From CAVUWL01 sp963787415 (GTDB taxonomy: Bacteria > Actinomycetota > Thermoleophilia > Solirubrobacterales > 70-9): a stretch of DNA of 64,000 nt. Made by a program: the position numbers and the translations under genes. The stretch covers positions 558,001 through 622,000 of the forward strand of contig CAWBCO010000002.1 in the NCBI GenBank assembly GCA_963787415.1, read 5' to 3'. The notes below the pieces were generated by a model that searched no databases, was not told where the DNA came from, and saw only the letters and a program-made list of their open reading frames with translations. Positions 16,957 through 24,109 of the stretch are shown in pieces (position 1 is the first letter of the stretch; the number at the start of each line of letters is the position of its first letter).

Positions 16957-17922
16957 CTACCACCAGACCGTCGAATCAATTCCCTCCAGCTCCTCGATCG
17001 GTTTCGTGTAGACCCCTGAGGAAAGGTACTTCCAGCCGTCGTCAGGGATCAAAAAGACCACGTTTCCGCCCTCCAATTCGCCGGCGATCCGCACCGCAAT
17101 CGCGGCTATCGCGCCGGATGAGACCCCGGCGAAGACACCCTCCTGCTCGAGCAGTCGCTTGGTCCAGATGATTGCATCCCGATTGGAAACCATGATCTTT
17201 CGATCGAGGAGCGAGAGGTCGATTATCGGCGGGATGAAGCCGTCCTCAAGCGAGCGCAGACCCTGGACCAGCTCGCCCTGCATCGGCTCGGCGGCGACGA
17301 TCAGCGTCTCCGGATTGGCCTCCTTCAGACGCCGGCCGTTGCCCATCAGGGTGCCGCCCGTACCAAGGCCACCAACGAACGCGGCAACATCGTCGAGCTC
17401 TTCGAGGATCTCAACGGCGGTGCCCTCATAGTGCGCCCGCGGGTTTGCCTCATTGCCGTACTGATAGGGCATGTAATAGACGGGGTCCTTTGCCATCTGC
17501 AGCGCCACCTCGACCGCTCCATTGGAGCCCTTGGCGCCCTCTGAGTAGACAATCTCGGCTCCGTACATGCGCAGCAGCTGCGTCCGCTCCGCAGTGACGT
17601 TGTCTGGCATCACAACCTTCAGGCGATAGCCCCTGCGGCGACAGATCATCGCCAGTGAAATGCCGGTGTTGCCCGAAGTTGGCTCCAGAATCGTCTGGCC
17701 GGGACGGATCAGATCTTTGGCCTCAGCCGACTCGATCATCGACTTGGCGACCCGATCCTTGACCGAACCGGTCGGGTTGCGTCCCTCGAGCTTGGCGTAG
17801 ATCCTTACCTCCGACTTGGGCGAGAGCCGGGGCAGCTCAACCAGCGGCGTATTTCCAATCGACTCGACGACGTCGCCGAAGCTTCCCCCGCAAGGCCGGT
17901 TTTGAAGCCGCTCCAGCGTCAC
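16957..17922 (-). CDS. cysM: CysM-type cysteine synthase (PLP, sulfur-carrier dependent)
   Basis: A 321-residue PLP enzyme of the O-acetylserine/O-phosphoserine sulfhydrylase family. GDVVESIGNTPLVELPRLSP is the typical N-terminus; the PLP lysine lies in NPTGSVKDRVA, with TSGNTGISLAM and GLGTGGTLMG for phosphate binding. The partners CysO, MoeZ-like and Mec-like in the window favour CysM, which takes sulfur from CysO thiocarboxylate, over CysK. The frame extends to an ATG at 17949, but a TATACT box (17935-17930) lies inside that extension and GTG 17922 is 7 bases beyond it, so a leaderless start at GTG is preferred. The length then equals mycobacterial CysM. Confidence 0.9.
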   Translation of the reverse strand: MTLERLQNRPCGGSFGDVVESIGNTPLVELPRLSPKSEVRIYAKLEGRNPTGSVKDRVAKSMIESAEAKDLIRPGQTILEPTSGNTGISLAMICRRRGYRLKVVMPDNVTAERTQLLRMYGAEIVYSEGAKGSNGAVEVALQMAKDPVYYMPYQYGNEANPRAHYEGTAVEILEELDDVAAFVGGLGTGGTLMGNGRRLKEANPETLIVAAEPMQGELVQGLRSLEDGFIPPIIDLSLLDRKIMVSNRDAIIWTKRLLEQEGVFAGVSSGAIAAIAVRIAGELEGGNVVFLIPDDGWKYLSSGVYTKPIEELEGIDSTVWW

Positions 17923-17937
17923 TTCAGAAAGTATAGC
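17921..17937 (-). promoter_or_regulatory. Promoter element of cysM, near-identical to the one at the moeZ-like gene
   Basis: On the minus strand the element reads GCTATACTTTCTGAAGT. It contains a -10 like TATACT (17935-17930) and a small dyad ACTT-N4-AAGT. It matches 16 of 17 bases with 22324-22340 upstream of the moeZ-like gene. Transcription from this -10 would begin at about the GTG 17922, giving a leaderless mRNA. No canonical -35 was found here. Regulator unknown. Confidence 0.6.
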
Positions 17938-18069
17938 CCGGTGGGGCATTCATGCATTGGCGCCGCGCCGTTAAAGAGGGCCGTTCGCGGCGGGAAGAGG
18001 GGCTTCTCAGTCCTTTTTCCACGGAAACAGTTTAAGAGTGCCTCCTAGCGAAATCTAGCGAGCTGAATC

Positions 18070-18139
18070 GCGGTAGGGACCGCCGTTTCCGGCGGCCCCC
18101 CGCACAGATCCCAGCATGCACTGCTAGCGCACTGGGCTC
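18070..18139 (-). ncRNA. Group II intron domains V and VI
   Basis: Domain V lies at 18139-18107. It opens with GAGC, pairs CCAG with CTGG, has a TGCGC/GTGCA upper stem, and has a two-base TG bulge: 33 nt against the usual 34. One G-A mismatch sits in the basal helix. Domain VI lies at 18103-18070, a hairpin with CCGCCG/CGGCGG around GAAA, a GCGG/CCGC base and a bulged A opposite 18074 as branch point. The maturase stop codon falls inside domain V. Confidence 0.75.
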
Positions 18140-19614
18140 CTCCCTTGGGTGGTGGCGATGAATCGTTCGTGCGGCCACGGGTGCAGGATGCGGGCGCGTG
18201 GTAGCCATCGCGTCGCGAGGCGATTCATGCGCTCCCAGTTCAGGTGGTCCTTCTGGCTACGGCGTCGAAGCGCCTTGTGCCAGTGTCGGGTTGCCTGGGT
18301 TCGGAATGCGTCAATCGCGTCGCCGTTGCCGGGCACTGCGTAGTAGTTGTAGTGCCCGCGCAGGACGCTGGCGAGCCAGCCTCCTTGGTCGGGGATTGGG
18401 AGATGTCGACGATGCATCAGCTCGGCCTTGACCGCGTTGAGCTTGCCGCGCATCCGCTTCTTGCAGGTGACGCGCCTCAGCGTGAAGCGTCCCTTCCTGG
18501 TCTTCGCGCAGATGTGCGTGAAGCCGAGAAAGTCGAACGTCTCAGGCTTGCCCAGACCACGTGCCTTCCGTTGCTCGGCAGCGAAGCGGCCGAACTCGAT
18601 CAGGCGTGTCTTGTCTGGGTGCAGCTCCAGCGCGAACTTCGCAAACCGCTCGCGAAGGTCGGCGAGGAACCGCTCGGCGTCCTCACGGTGCTCGAAGCCC
18701 ACGATGTAGTCGTCGGCGAAGCGCGCGATGATTACGTCACCGCGCGCGTAGCGCCCTCGCCACTGGTGGGCCCACAGGTCAAAGACATAGTGCAGGTAGA
18801 CGTTTGCAAGCAGCGGCGATACCGACGCCCCTTGCGCGGTCCCCTCCACGGTCTCTGTCCTGACCCCATCCTCGATGACTCCTGCGCTGAGCCACTTACG
18901 GATCAGCCGCAGGACCCTCTTGTCCGCAATCCGGTGCTCGAGGAACTTCACCAGCCAACTTTGATCGAGGCTGGTGAAGTAGTCGCGGATGTCCGCGTCG
19001 AGCACCCAGTTCACCTTCCTTCGTTCGATCCCGACCGCGAGCGCGTCCAACGCATCGTGCGGTGAGCGCCCGGGTCGGAACCCGTAGGAGAAGCCGAGGA
19101 AGTCCGCCTCATAGATGCCGTTCAGCACCTCCACGACGGCGCGCTGGCAGACCTTGTCCTCCAGCGCGGCGATACCGAGCGGCCGCAGCCGCCCGACCCG
19201 CTTGGGGATGTATGCCCTTCGTACCGGCTTCGCCCGGTAGCTCCCGCGATGGACCCGGGCGTGTAGGTCCCGGAGGTTTGCCTCCAGGTCTTGCCCGTAG
19301 TCCTGCCACGTCACGCCGTCCACCCCCGGAGCGGCCTTGGGCTTGAGCGCCCAATACGCCGCCCGCAGGCGATCGACGTCGACGTGGTGCAGGAGCGCGG
19401 TGAACTTCGCGTCCTTGTCCTTTGCTGCGATTCCTCGCACGCGGTCCAGCGCACTTGGCGCGCCTTGCCCGGCTCTGCGTCCGGGGCGCGTTTTGCTGGC
19501 CGCGTTCCCCTCGGGCAGCCCCCTTTCCTGCACCGCCTCCGCCCCCGGTCGCCCGAGCTTGTTCGACGGCTTCGCAGGTACTATGGGGCTGTCTGACTTC
19601 CCGTGGCCGTTCAT
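18124..19614 (-). CDS. ltrA: Group II intron reverse transcriptase/maturase
   Basis: A 496-residue intron-encoded protein that helps splicing and reverse-transcribes the intron at new DNA sites. RT motifs are in order: KPKAAPGVDGVTW, RAYIPKRVGRLRPLGI, SYGFRPGRSPHDAL, GTAQGASVSPLLANVYLH, and the catalytic RFADDYIVGF, where Phe replaces the more usual Tyr of YADD. After DFLGFTH come the maturase domain X and a C-terminus ILHPWPHERF. No HNH endonuclease domain is present. The last codons (GRSPVR) are read from domain V itself, a known arrangement in bacterial introns. It is full length, so possibly still active. Confidence 0.95.
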   Translation of the reverse strand: MNGHGKSDSPIVPAKPSNKLGRPGAEAVQERGLPEGNAASKTRPGRRAGQGAPSALDRVRGIAAKDKDAKFTALLHHVDVDRLRAAYWALKPKAAPGVDGVTWQDYGQDLEANLRDLHARVHRGSYRAKPVRRAYIPKRVGRLRPLGIAALEDKVCQRAVVEVLNGIYEADFLGFSYGFRPGRSPHDALDALAVGIERRKVNWVLDADIRDYFTSLDQSWLVKFLEHRIADKRVLRLIRKWLSAGVIEDGVRTETVEGTAQGASVSPLLANVYLHYVFDLWAHQWRGRYARGDVIIARFADDYIVGFEHREDAERFLADLRERFAKFALELHPDKTRLIEFGRFAAEQRKARGLGKPETFDFLGFTHICAKTRKGRFTLRRVTCKKRMRGKLNAVKAELMHRRHLPIPDQGGWLASVLRGHYNYYAVPGNGDAIDAFRTQATRHWHKALRRRSQKDHLNWERMNRLATRWLPRARILHPWPHERFIATTQGRSPVR

Positions 19615-20235
19615 CGAGGGATTACCGCCTCGGCGTTGCCCTCACGGCCCGCGACCCCGACCGACATGCCACCCCGCGATCCACTATGGGCGGGGCATCG
19701 ACGGTCAGGACGGGCGCCACGGGACCTCCCGGTTCTCGCGCCTGGAGACTCTGCGCATGCATGGGATCCTTGACCGCGCGGGGTCCACCGGCCACTCGCG
19801 ATATCGCGACCGGTGATGTTGCCTTCCGCTCTACGCAACGGCGTCGGCACCCCGAAGACCCTGATTTCGCGGCTCACTTACCCAGCCTGCGCATACCCCT
19901 ACCGACGCTTCGCCGCCGCCCTCACGGGCGGCCGACGCACGGCTCGGGGCCATTGTGGGTCGCTGCTCCTTCAATGTCGGACTCTCTCATTACTTTCTCC
20001 AGGCCGGTTTATCCCGGCGCTTTCTGCGTATCCGGTTGGCTCAGGCCAGAATCGGCCGTCTCCGCTCCAGGAATTGACTGCCCAAACCCAGCTGACGCAT
20101 TCTCGCGGCCAGCGAAGGGCGAACGCGACGGAAAACCTCTCACACCTTCTCAGGAGGCGCGAGATCGGCCGGGCCGGACGTAACCGGATACGCATCAGCG
20201 AGCTAGGTAGGAACCGGCGTGAATCAAACCGAGGC

Positions 20236-20472
20236 CTAGTGACCTCCCGAATTCGCGATTAAGAGCTGGGCTACGAAGGCCAGCACCAAAACCAAGACCA
20301 CCAAACCTCCGAAGCCAGTAATCAGCCACCCAACAATCCCGATTCCCAGCCACCGCCACTTGCCGACGCCTTCCCCGGCTGGTTCGGGAATCGGACTCTG
20401 AGCCCGCCGAATGGCGGCGTCCTCACCCGGTAGCTCGGGGGGTAGGCGGCGCTCGTCCTCCACGTCGGGCAT
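20236..20472 (-). CDS. Small single-pass membrane protein, unknown function
   Basis: A 78-residue protein with an acidic, Pro-rich N-terminal 35 residues and one strongly hydrophobic helix (about 41-71, LGIGIVGWLITGFGG then VVLVLVLAFVAQLL). I do not recognise the family. It sits between cysO and the group II intron on the same strand. The intron is inserted downstream of its stop, so its coding sequence is not interrupted. A link to sulfur metabolism is only positional. Confidence 0.5.
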   Translation of the reverse strand: MPDVEDERRLPPELPGEDAAIRRAQSPIPEPAGEGVGKWRWLGIGIVGWLITGFGGLVVLVLVLAFVAQLLIANSGGH

Positions 20473-20836
20473 TAAACCCGAGGAGCCGAAGGATTCAAAC
20501 TGACGCCCTCACGCCGCTCGATGATCATCAGGGCGCTTCCCGGGCCTTAAGATCAGTCCGGGGTTAAAGGAACAGATTGGGATTCGACTCCCTCCCCTCA
20601 AATCACGGCCTCCAGGGTGCTCGCTACATCCGTTCAAGAGTTGAGAAAGTAGCGGCGTCTGCGAGGCGGCGCTTTCCGATGAGACTTCAAGTCCGACCAA
20701 AACGGCAACGACAACAAGCGCCAGGACGAGCTCTGCAATGTCCAATCTCAGGCCGATTCAAACTGTCCTTGCTGCAACGCTCGTACTCGCGATCGTCCTG
20801 GAAGGACCACCACCCGTACGCCGGCAGAGGAACTGC
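20473..20836. other. 364-bp stretch without a confident gene
   Basis: A minus-strand frame 20745-20509 (TTG start) begins with a hydrophobic segment DIAELVLALVVVAVLVGL but then becomes low-complexity and unlike a protein. It could be a decayed or very short membrane protein. The plus strand around 20577-20620 has a GGGATTCGACTCCC run that resembles a tRNA or tmRNA element but does not fold into either. I see no terminator. The region separates cysO from the small membrane protein and may be a degraded gene. Confidence 0.35.
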
Positions 20837-21109
20837 TCAGCCGCCGGCCATAGCCGGCAAGATCACGACCGTATCGCGGTCTGAGACCGCGGTATCGAGT
20901 CCGTCGAGCACCCGCACATCCTCATCATTTAAATAGACGTTGACGTAGCGGTTCAGATCCCCATCGTCCCCGAAGAGCTGGTCTTTGGTGTCGGGGTACT
21001 CGGCGGTCAGGGCGCGCAGTACCTCCCCCACGCTGGAGCCGCCTGCCTCAACCTCAGGCTGACCGCCCGTCTGTTGACGTAACACCGGGGGGATACGGAT
21101 CGTCGCCAT
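20837..21109 (-). CDS. cysO: CysO-type ubiquitin-like sulfur carrier protein
   Basis: A 90-residue beta-grasp protein of the ThiS/MoaD family. The start is ATG 21109-21107 (MATIRIPPVLRQQTGGQ), and the C-terminus ends in the required Gly-Gly (VILPAMAGG). The segment FGDDGDLNRYVNVYLNDEDVR is typical of actinobacterial CysO. The C-terminal glycine is adenylated and converted to a thiocarboxylate by the MoeZ-like enzyme encoded 20 bp upstream, then donates sulfur to CysM. It is separated from cysM by the group II intron and the 78-aa gene. Confidence 0.92.
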   Translation of the reverse strand: MATIRIPPVLRQQTGGQPEVEAGGSSVGEVLRALTAEYPDTKDQLFGDDGDLNRYVNVYLNDEDVRVLDGLDTAVSDRDTVVILPAMAGG

Positions 21110-21129
21110 CTCGAGCCCCAACCTACCGA

Positions 21130-22296
21130 CTAGCCAGCGCAGAAGAGCTCGTAGTCGGGGAACCTCCCCAACTCCGACTCGGGGACCTGGGGCGCATCCT
21201 CTCCGCAGATTGGGCATTCCTGATCGCGGCGCACTTTGAGCTCGGTGAAGCGGGTGCTGAGTGCCTCAAAGAGGAGCAAGCGGCCAATCAGCGGCTCACC
21301 GACTCCGAGCACCAGCTTCAGTACCTCGTTGGCCTGCAGTAGGCCCATCGTCCCTGCCATCACGCCGAGGACCCCGTTTGCCGAACAACTCGGCGCCAGC
21401 TCGGGCGGCGGCGGAGTCGGATAAAGGCAGCGGTAGCAGGGGCCCTCGAAGGGAACGAAAGTGGATATCTGACCATCGAAGCTGAGAATCGAGGCCGAGA
21501 CAACCGGCTTTCGAAGGCGCACCGATGCGTCGTTTAGCAGGTAGCGAGTGGGAAAGTTGTCGGCGCCGTCGACGATCACCTCGTAGTCCTCCAGAATTTC
21601 GATGATGTTGGAGGAATCGAGGCGGGTGCGATGCTCAACCACGGTGACGTCAGGGTTGAGCGCCTCGATCGCTATCCGCGCCGACTCGGTCTTGGGCATG
21701 CCGATCCGATCGGTGTTGTGGATCACCTGGCGTTGCAGATTTGAGGCATCGACGAGATCGTCATCCACCAGTCCCAGGGTGCCGATACCGGCCGCGGCTA
21801 GGTAGAGCGCGGTCGGGGCACCGAGACCCCCGGCTCCGACCAACAGGACCTTGGCGTTCAAAAGCTTCAACTGCCCCTCGACCCCAACCTCGGGAAGAAG
21901 CGTGTGGCGGGAGTAGCGCTCGCGCTGCTCGGCGGTCATTCCCTGCGCGGCGACCACCGGCAGCCCCTGTTCTTGCCACGCGATGATCCCGCCGGCCATC
22001 GAGGCAACGTCTTCGTAGCCGAGCTCGGTCAGCTGGGCAGCGGCGATCGCAGAGCGATTGCCGCTGCGGCAGTAGAGGATCGTGCGGGCTGAGCGGTCCG
22101 GCGCGGCGGCGGCGATCTCCCCGGCGAGCAGCCCCGGGGGCACGAGCTTGCCCCCCTCCAGGTGCGCCTCCTGATACTCATGTGGCTCACGGGTATCGAT
22201 CAGGACGATGTCGCCGCCCTCGAGCTCGGCCGCGGCCTCAAACGGCTCGAGCTCCTCAATTTGCCTCTCGGTTCCCACCTCGGCGCTGGGTGCCAT
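21130..22296 (-). CDS. MoeZ/ThiF-like adenylyltransferase with N-terminal rhodanese domain
   Basis: A 388-residue E1-like activating enzyme. Residues about 18-115 are a rhodanese domain with the persulfide cysteine Cys76 in CRSGNRS. Residues about 120-370 are the ThiF/MoeB domain with VLLVGAGGLGAP, DDDLVDASNLQRQ, APSCSANGVLGVMAG and zinc cysteine pairs CYRC and CPIC. It should adenylate the CysO C-terminus and add sulfur from the rhodanese Cys. In the common actinobacterial MoeZ the rhodanese domain follows the ThiF domain; here the order is reversed. ATG 22296 has an upstream TTTAGGAG ribosome site. Confidence 0.92.
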   Translation of the reverse strand: MAPSAEVGTERQIEELEPFEAAAELEGGDIVLIDTREPHEYQEAHLEGGKLVPPGLLAGEIAAAAPDRSARTILYCRSGNRSAIAAAQLTELGYEDVASMAGGIIAWQEQGLPVVAAQGMTAEQRERYSRHTLLPEVGVEGQLKLLNAKVLLVGAGGLGAPTALYLAAAGIGTLGLVDDDLVDASNLQRQVIHNTDRIGMPKTESARIAIEALNPDVTVVEHRTRLDSSNIIEILEDYEVIVDGADNFPTRYLLNDASVRLRKPVVSASILSFDGQISTFVPFEGPCYRCLYPTPPPPELAPSCSANGVLGVMAGTMGLLQANEVLKLVLGVGEPLIGRLLLFEALSTRFTELKVRRDQECPICGEDAPQVPESELGRFPDYELFCAG

Positions 22297-22323
22297 TAAA
22301 TCTCCTAAATCCGGATCGGCTTT

Positions 22324-22340
22324 ACTTCAAAAAGTATAGC
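22324..22340 (-). promoter_or_regulatory. Promoter element of the moeZ-like/cysO transcript
   Basis: On the minus strand it reads GCTATACTTTTTGAAGT, with TATACT (22338-22333) as a -10 and a dyad ACTT-N4-AAGT. It lies 28 bp upstream of the moeZ-like start codon. A TTGACC lies 20 bases upstream of the -10, a rather long spacer. The same 17-mer, with one difference, is at the cysM start (17921-17937). Confidence 0.6.
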
Positions 22341-22633
22341 GAGCCCAAGCAAGAGGTTGGTCAACTTGAGGTCGAGACTATTCTCGGTGAGAGCTTGACG
22401 GGTTGTGGACGCTGTCGACCTTAAGAGCCTTGTGGCACCTTCAGCCGCGGAAATCCACCGCTGCTAATCCTCGCGATCAGCTCCATCGAGCCAATCGCGA
22501 CGCGAGCCAAGTCGCAGGAGCGCACACCGTCTATCACGGCCCCCATGCCTTCCCCGCGCAAGGAACACATTCCCGGTGCGGCGTGCTTTGCACCTAGAGA
22601 GCCGCCCCTAAGCTCATTTTGACCGACGAGCCG
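22341..22633. other. Intergenic region with a possible 41-codon reading frame
   Basis: About 290 bp between the moeZ promoter and the end of htpX. On the minus strand ATG 22546-22544 opens a 41-codon frame to TAA at 22423-22421, preceded by a purine-rich GGGGAAGG. The predicted peptide (MGAVIDGVRSCDLARVAIG...) has one cysteine and resembles no family I know. It could be a leader peptide, a small protein or chance. No riboswitch or terminator was recognised. Confidence 0.25.
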
Positions 22634-23497
22634 CTAGCCGAGGCTGGGGCGCATCTGGCGCAGACGCTTGACCCGCTCCTCGATCGGAGGGTGGGTCGAG
22701 AAGAGTCCGGCGACGCCCTTGCTGGAGAAGGGCTTGACGATGTAGAGGGGCTCGGCAGCCTGGTTGACCTTCATCGGCATCTGTGCGGCACCCTGCTCTA
22801 GGCGCAGCAGGGCGCTTGCCAGGGCCTCCGGATTGCCGCAAAGTTCGGCGCCACCCGCGTCTGCTGCGAACTCGCGCTGGCGGGAGATCGAGAGCTGAAT
22901 GATGGTTGCTGCAATCGGAGCCAGCAAAACCAGCGCCAGCGAGGCGGCCAGCCCGACCGGTGAGTTGTTGTCCTCGCCGCCAAACCAGATCAGCATGTAG
23001 GCGAGATAGGTGATCGCCGCGCCGATCGTCGCCGCCACCGATTGGATCAGAATGTCGCGGTGCTTTACATGGGCAAGCTCGTGGGAAAGCACGCCGCGCA
23101 GCTCCTGGTCGGAGAGGAGTTTGCGGATCCCGCGAGTGACGGCGACGGCGGAATGCTCGGGGTTCCTGCCGGTGGCGAAAGCGTTGGGCTGATCAACCGG
23201 AATTTCATACAGGCGCGGCATCGGCAGCTTGGCGCGGGTCGTCAGTTCGCGAACCATCTGGTAGAGCTTCGGCGCTTCTGACTCCGAGACCGGCTTGGCG
23301 CCGCTCATCGCAAGTGCCAATTTGTCGCTGAAGAAGTAGGAGCCCATGTTCATCACCCCCGCCATGACAAGGAAGAGCAGGGCGGTCGAGGGGCCACCGA
23401 TCGCGAAACCGATCGCGACCAGCAATCCCGAGAGGGTCGCCAGCAGGATCGTCGTGCGCAGGGTCGCGCCGAAGGTGGATTGCTTGGTGGTTGTCAT
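22634..23497 (-). CDS. htpX: HtpX family membrane zinc metalloprotease (M48)
   Basis: A 287-residue inner-membrane protease with a quality-control role toward misfolded membrane proteins. Four hydrophobic segments are visible: two near the N-terminus (about 15-60) and two after the catalytic site. The active site is HELAH in GVLSHELAHVKHRD, and the third ligand is in SRQREFAADAGG. The C-terminal LFSTHPPIEERVKRLRQM is the HtpX hallmark. It is divergent from the Rrf2/suf genes with 76 bp between, so its promoter may overlap the predicted Rrf2 operator. Confidence 0.95.
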   Translation of the reverse strand: MTTTKQSTFGATLRTTILLATLSGLLVAIGFAIGGPSTALLFLVMAGVMNMGSYFFSDKLALAMSGAKPVSESEAPKLYQMVRELTTRAKLPMPRLYEIPVDQPNAFATGRNPEHSAVAVTRGIRKLLSDQELRGVLSHELAHVKHRDILIQSVAATIGAAITYLAYMLIWFGGEDNNSPVGLAASLALVLLAPIAATIIQLSISRQREFAADAGGAELCGNPEALASALLRLEQGAAQMPMKVNQAAEPLYIVKPFSSKGVAGLFSTHPPIEERVKRLRQMRPSLG

Positions 23498-23545
23498 CGC
23501 TTGTGTGCTCCTGGTTGGGGGCTACCGTGATTATGACGCAGCCCC

Positions 23546-23569
23546 ATAACCGACTGCTTCAGTAGGATT
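23546..23569 (+). promoter_or_regulatory. IscR-type dyad overlapping the rrf2/suf promoter
   Basis: The sequence ATAACCGACTGCTTCAGTAG continues with GATT. It has half-sites CCGACT and AGTAGG separated by five bases. From memory the E. coli IscR type 1 site is a YYGACT-N5-AGTCRR core, which this matches closely except one base. It overlaps TAGGAT (23563-23568), a plausible -10. A related box is at 27486-27508. I infer that the Rrf2 protein encoded just downstream binds both. Confidence 0.6.
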
Positions 23570-23576
23570 TAGGGTG

Positions 23577-24050
23577 ATGCTGTTCTCAACCAAAGCCGAG
23601 TATGGGGTGAGACTGATGGTCGAGTTGGGCCGCCAGCCCGGCTCGAGGCCGGTTTCCCTCAGTGCGGTAGCAGATGGGGAGCGGCTCCCCCTCTCCTACC
23701 TTGAGCACCTGGTCGCAAAACTGCGTAAGGCCGGACTCGTCACCTCCACCCGTGGCGCCCACGGCGGCTATCGGCTCGCCAAGCCCGCGAATGAGATAAC
23801 CATGGACTCGGTGGTCGAGGCCCTCGAGGGCCAGATAGCGCCGATGGAGTGCTTCCACGATGCACCAGAGGGCAAGGTCCTTTGCTCTCACGAGAACGAT
23901 GGCGATCGGGCCTGCGCGACGAAGCTCCTTTGGACACGTGTGCAGGGCGGCGTGAGCAAGGCCCTGGCCGGCACAACCCTGGCCGAGCTTGTCGAGTTCG
24001 GCGCCCCCGAGGCGCCCCGCAGCGCCGCGGCACTCAGCAATGTCGCCTAG
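23577..24050 (+). CDS. Rrf2 family regulator with three Fe-S type cysteines
   Basis: A 157-residue winged-helix regulator. The N-terminus MLFSTKAEYGVRLMVEL and the wing TSTRGAHGGYRLAKP are classical for Rrf2/IscR/SufR. Cys92, Cys103 and Cys113 (MECF, VLCSHE, RACATK) match the three cysteines that hold an Fe-S cluster in IscR and SufR. It directly precedes sufC, so it most likely senses Fe-S status and controls the suf genes. The start could also be the GTG at 23574. The -10 box ends about 8 bases before the ATG, which suggests a leaderless transcript. Confidence 0.92.
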   Translation: MLFSTKAEYGVRLMVELGRQPGSRPVSLSAVADGERLPLSYLEHLVAKLRKAGLVTSTRGAHGGYRLAKPANEITMDSVVEALEGQIAPMECFHDAPEGKVLCSHENDGDRACATKLLWTRVQGGVSKALAGTTLAELVEFGAPEAPRSAAALSNVA

Positions 24051-24109
24051 CGGTATCGAGATGCGGCGCCGCTGTGATCAGCACCTTCTAAATCAGAAAC
24101 GGAGTGAAA

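Larger units (their letters stand above)
18067..20190 (-). mobile_element. Group II intron with encoded maturase (5' boundary approximate)
   Basis: A self-splicing retroelement lying between the 78-aa membrane protein gene and cysM, transcribed with them. The 3' end is well supported: domain V, then domain VI with a bulged A seven bases before an intron end in ...CGCGAT at 18067. The open reading frame is in the position of domain IV. The 5' ribozyme domains lie in the 620 bp between the maturase start and 20236. A 12-base inverted repeat (20028-20039 and 20172-20183) can form a long-range stem there, implying that the intron starts at or beyond 20183. I could not find a clear GUGYG 5' end; one candidate, GTGTGAG near 20143, would leave the stem outside. 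The upstream boundary is therefore uncertain by about 60 bases. Confidence 0.85.

Noticed and set aside
17923..17949. ATG 17949 as the start of cysM
   Set aside because: It places the -10 promoter element, conserved with moeZ, inside the coding sequence; the added residues are not conserved.
20577..20720. A tmRNA- or tRNA-like element on the plus strand (GGGATTCGACTCCC, then GGCAACGACAACAAGCG)
   Set aside because: The expected T-arm pairing, acceptor stem and a tag ending in ALAA plus stop are missing.
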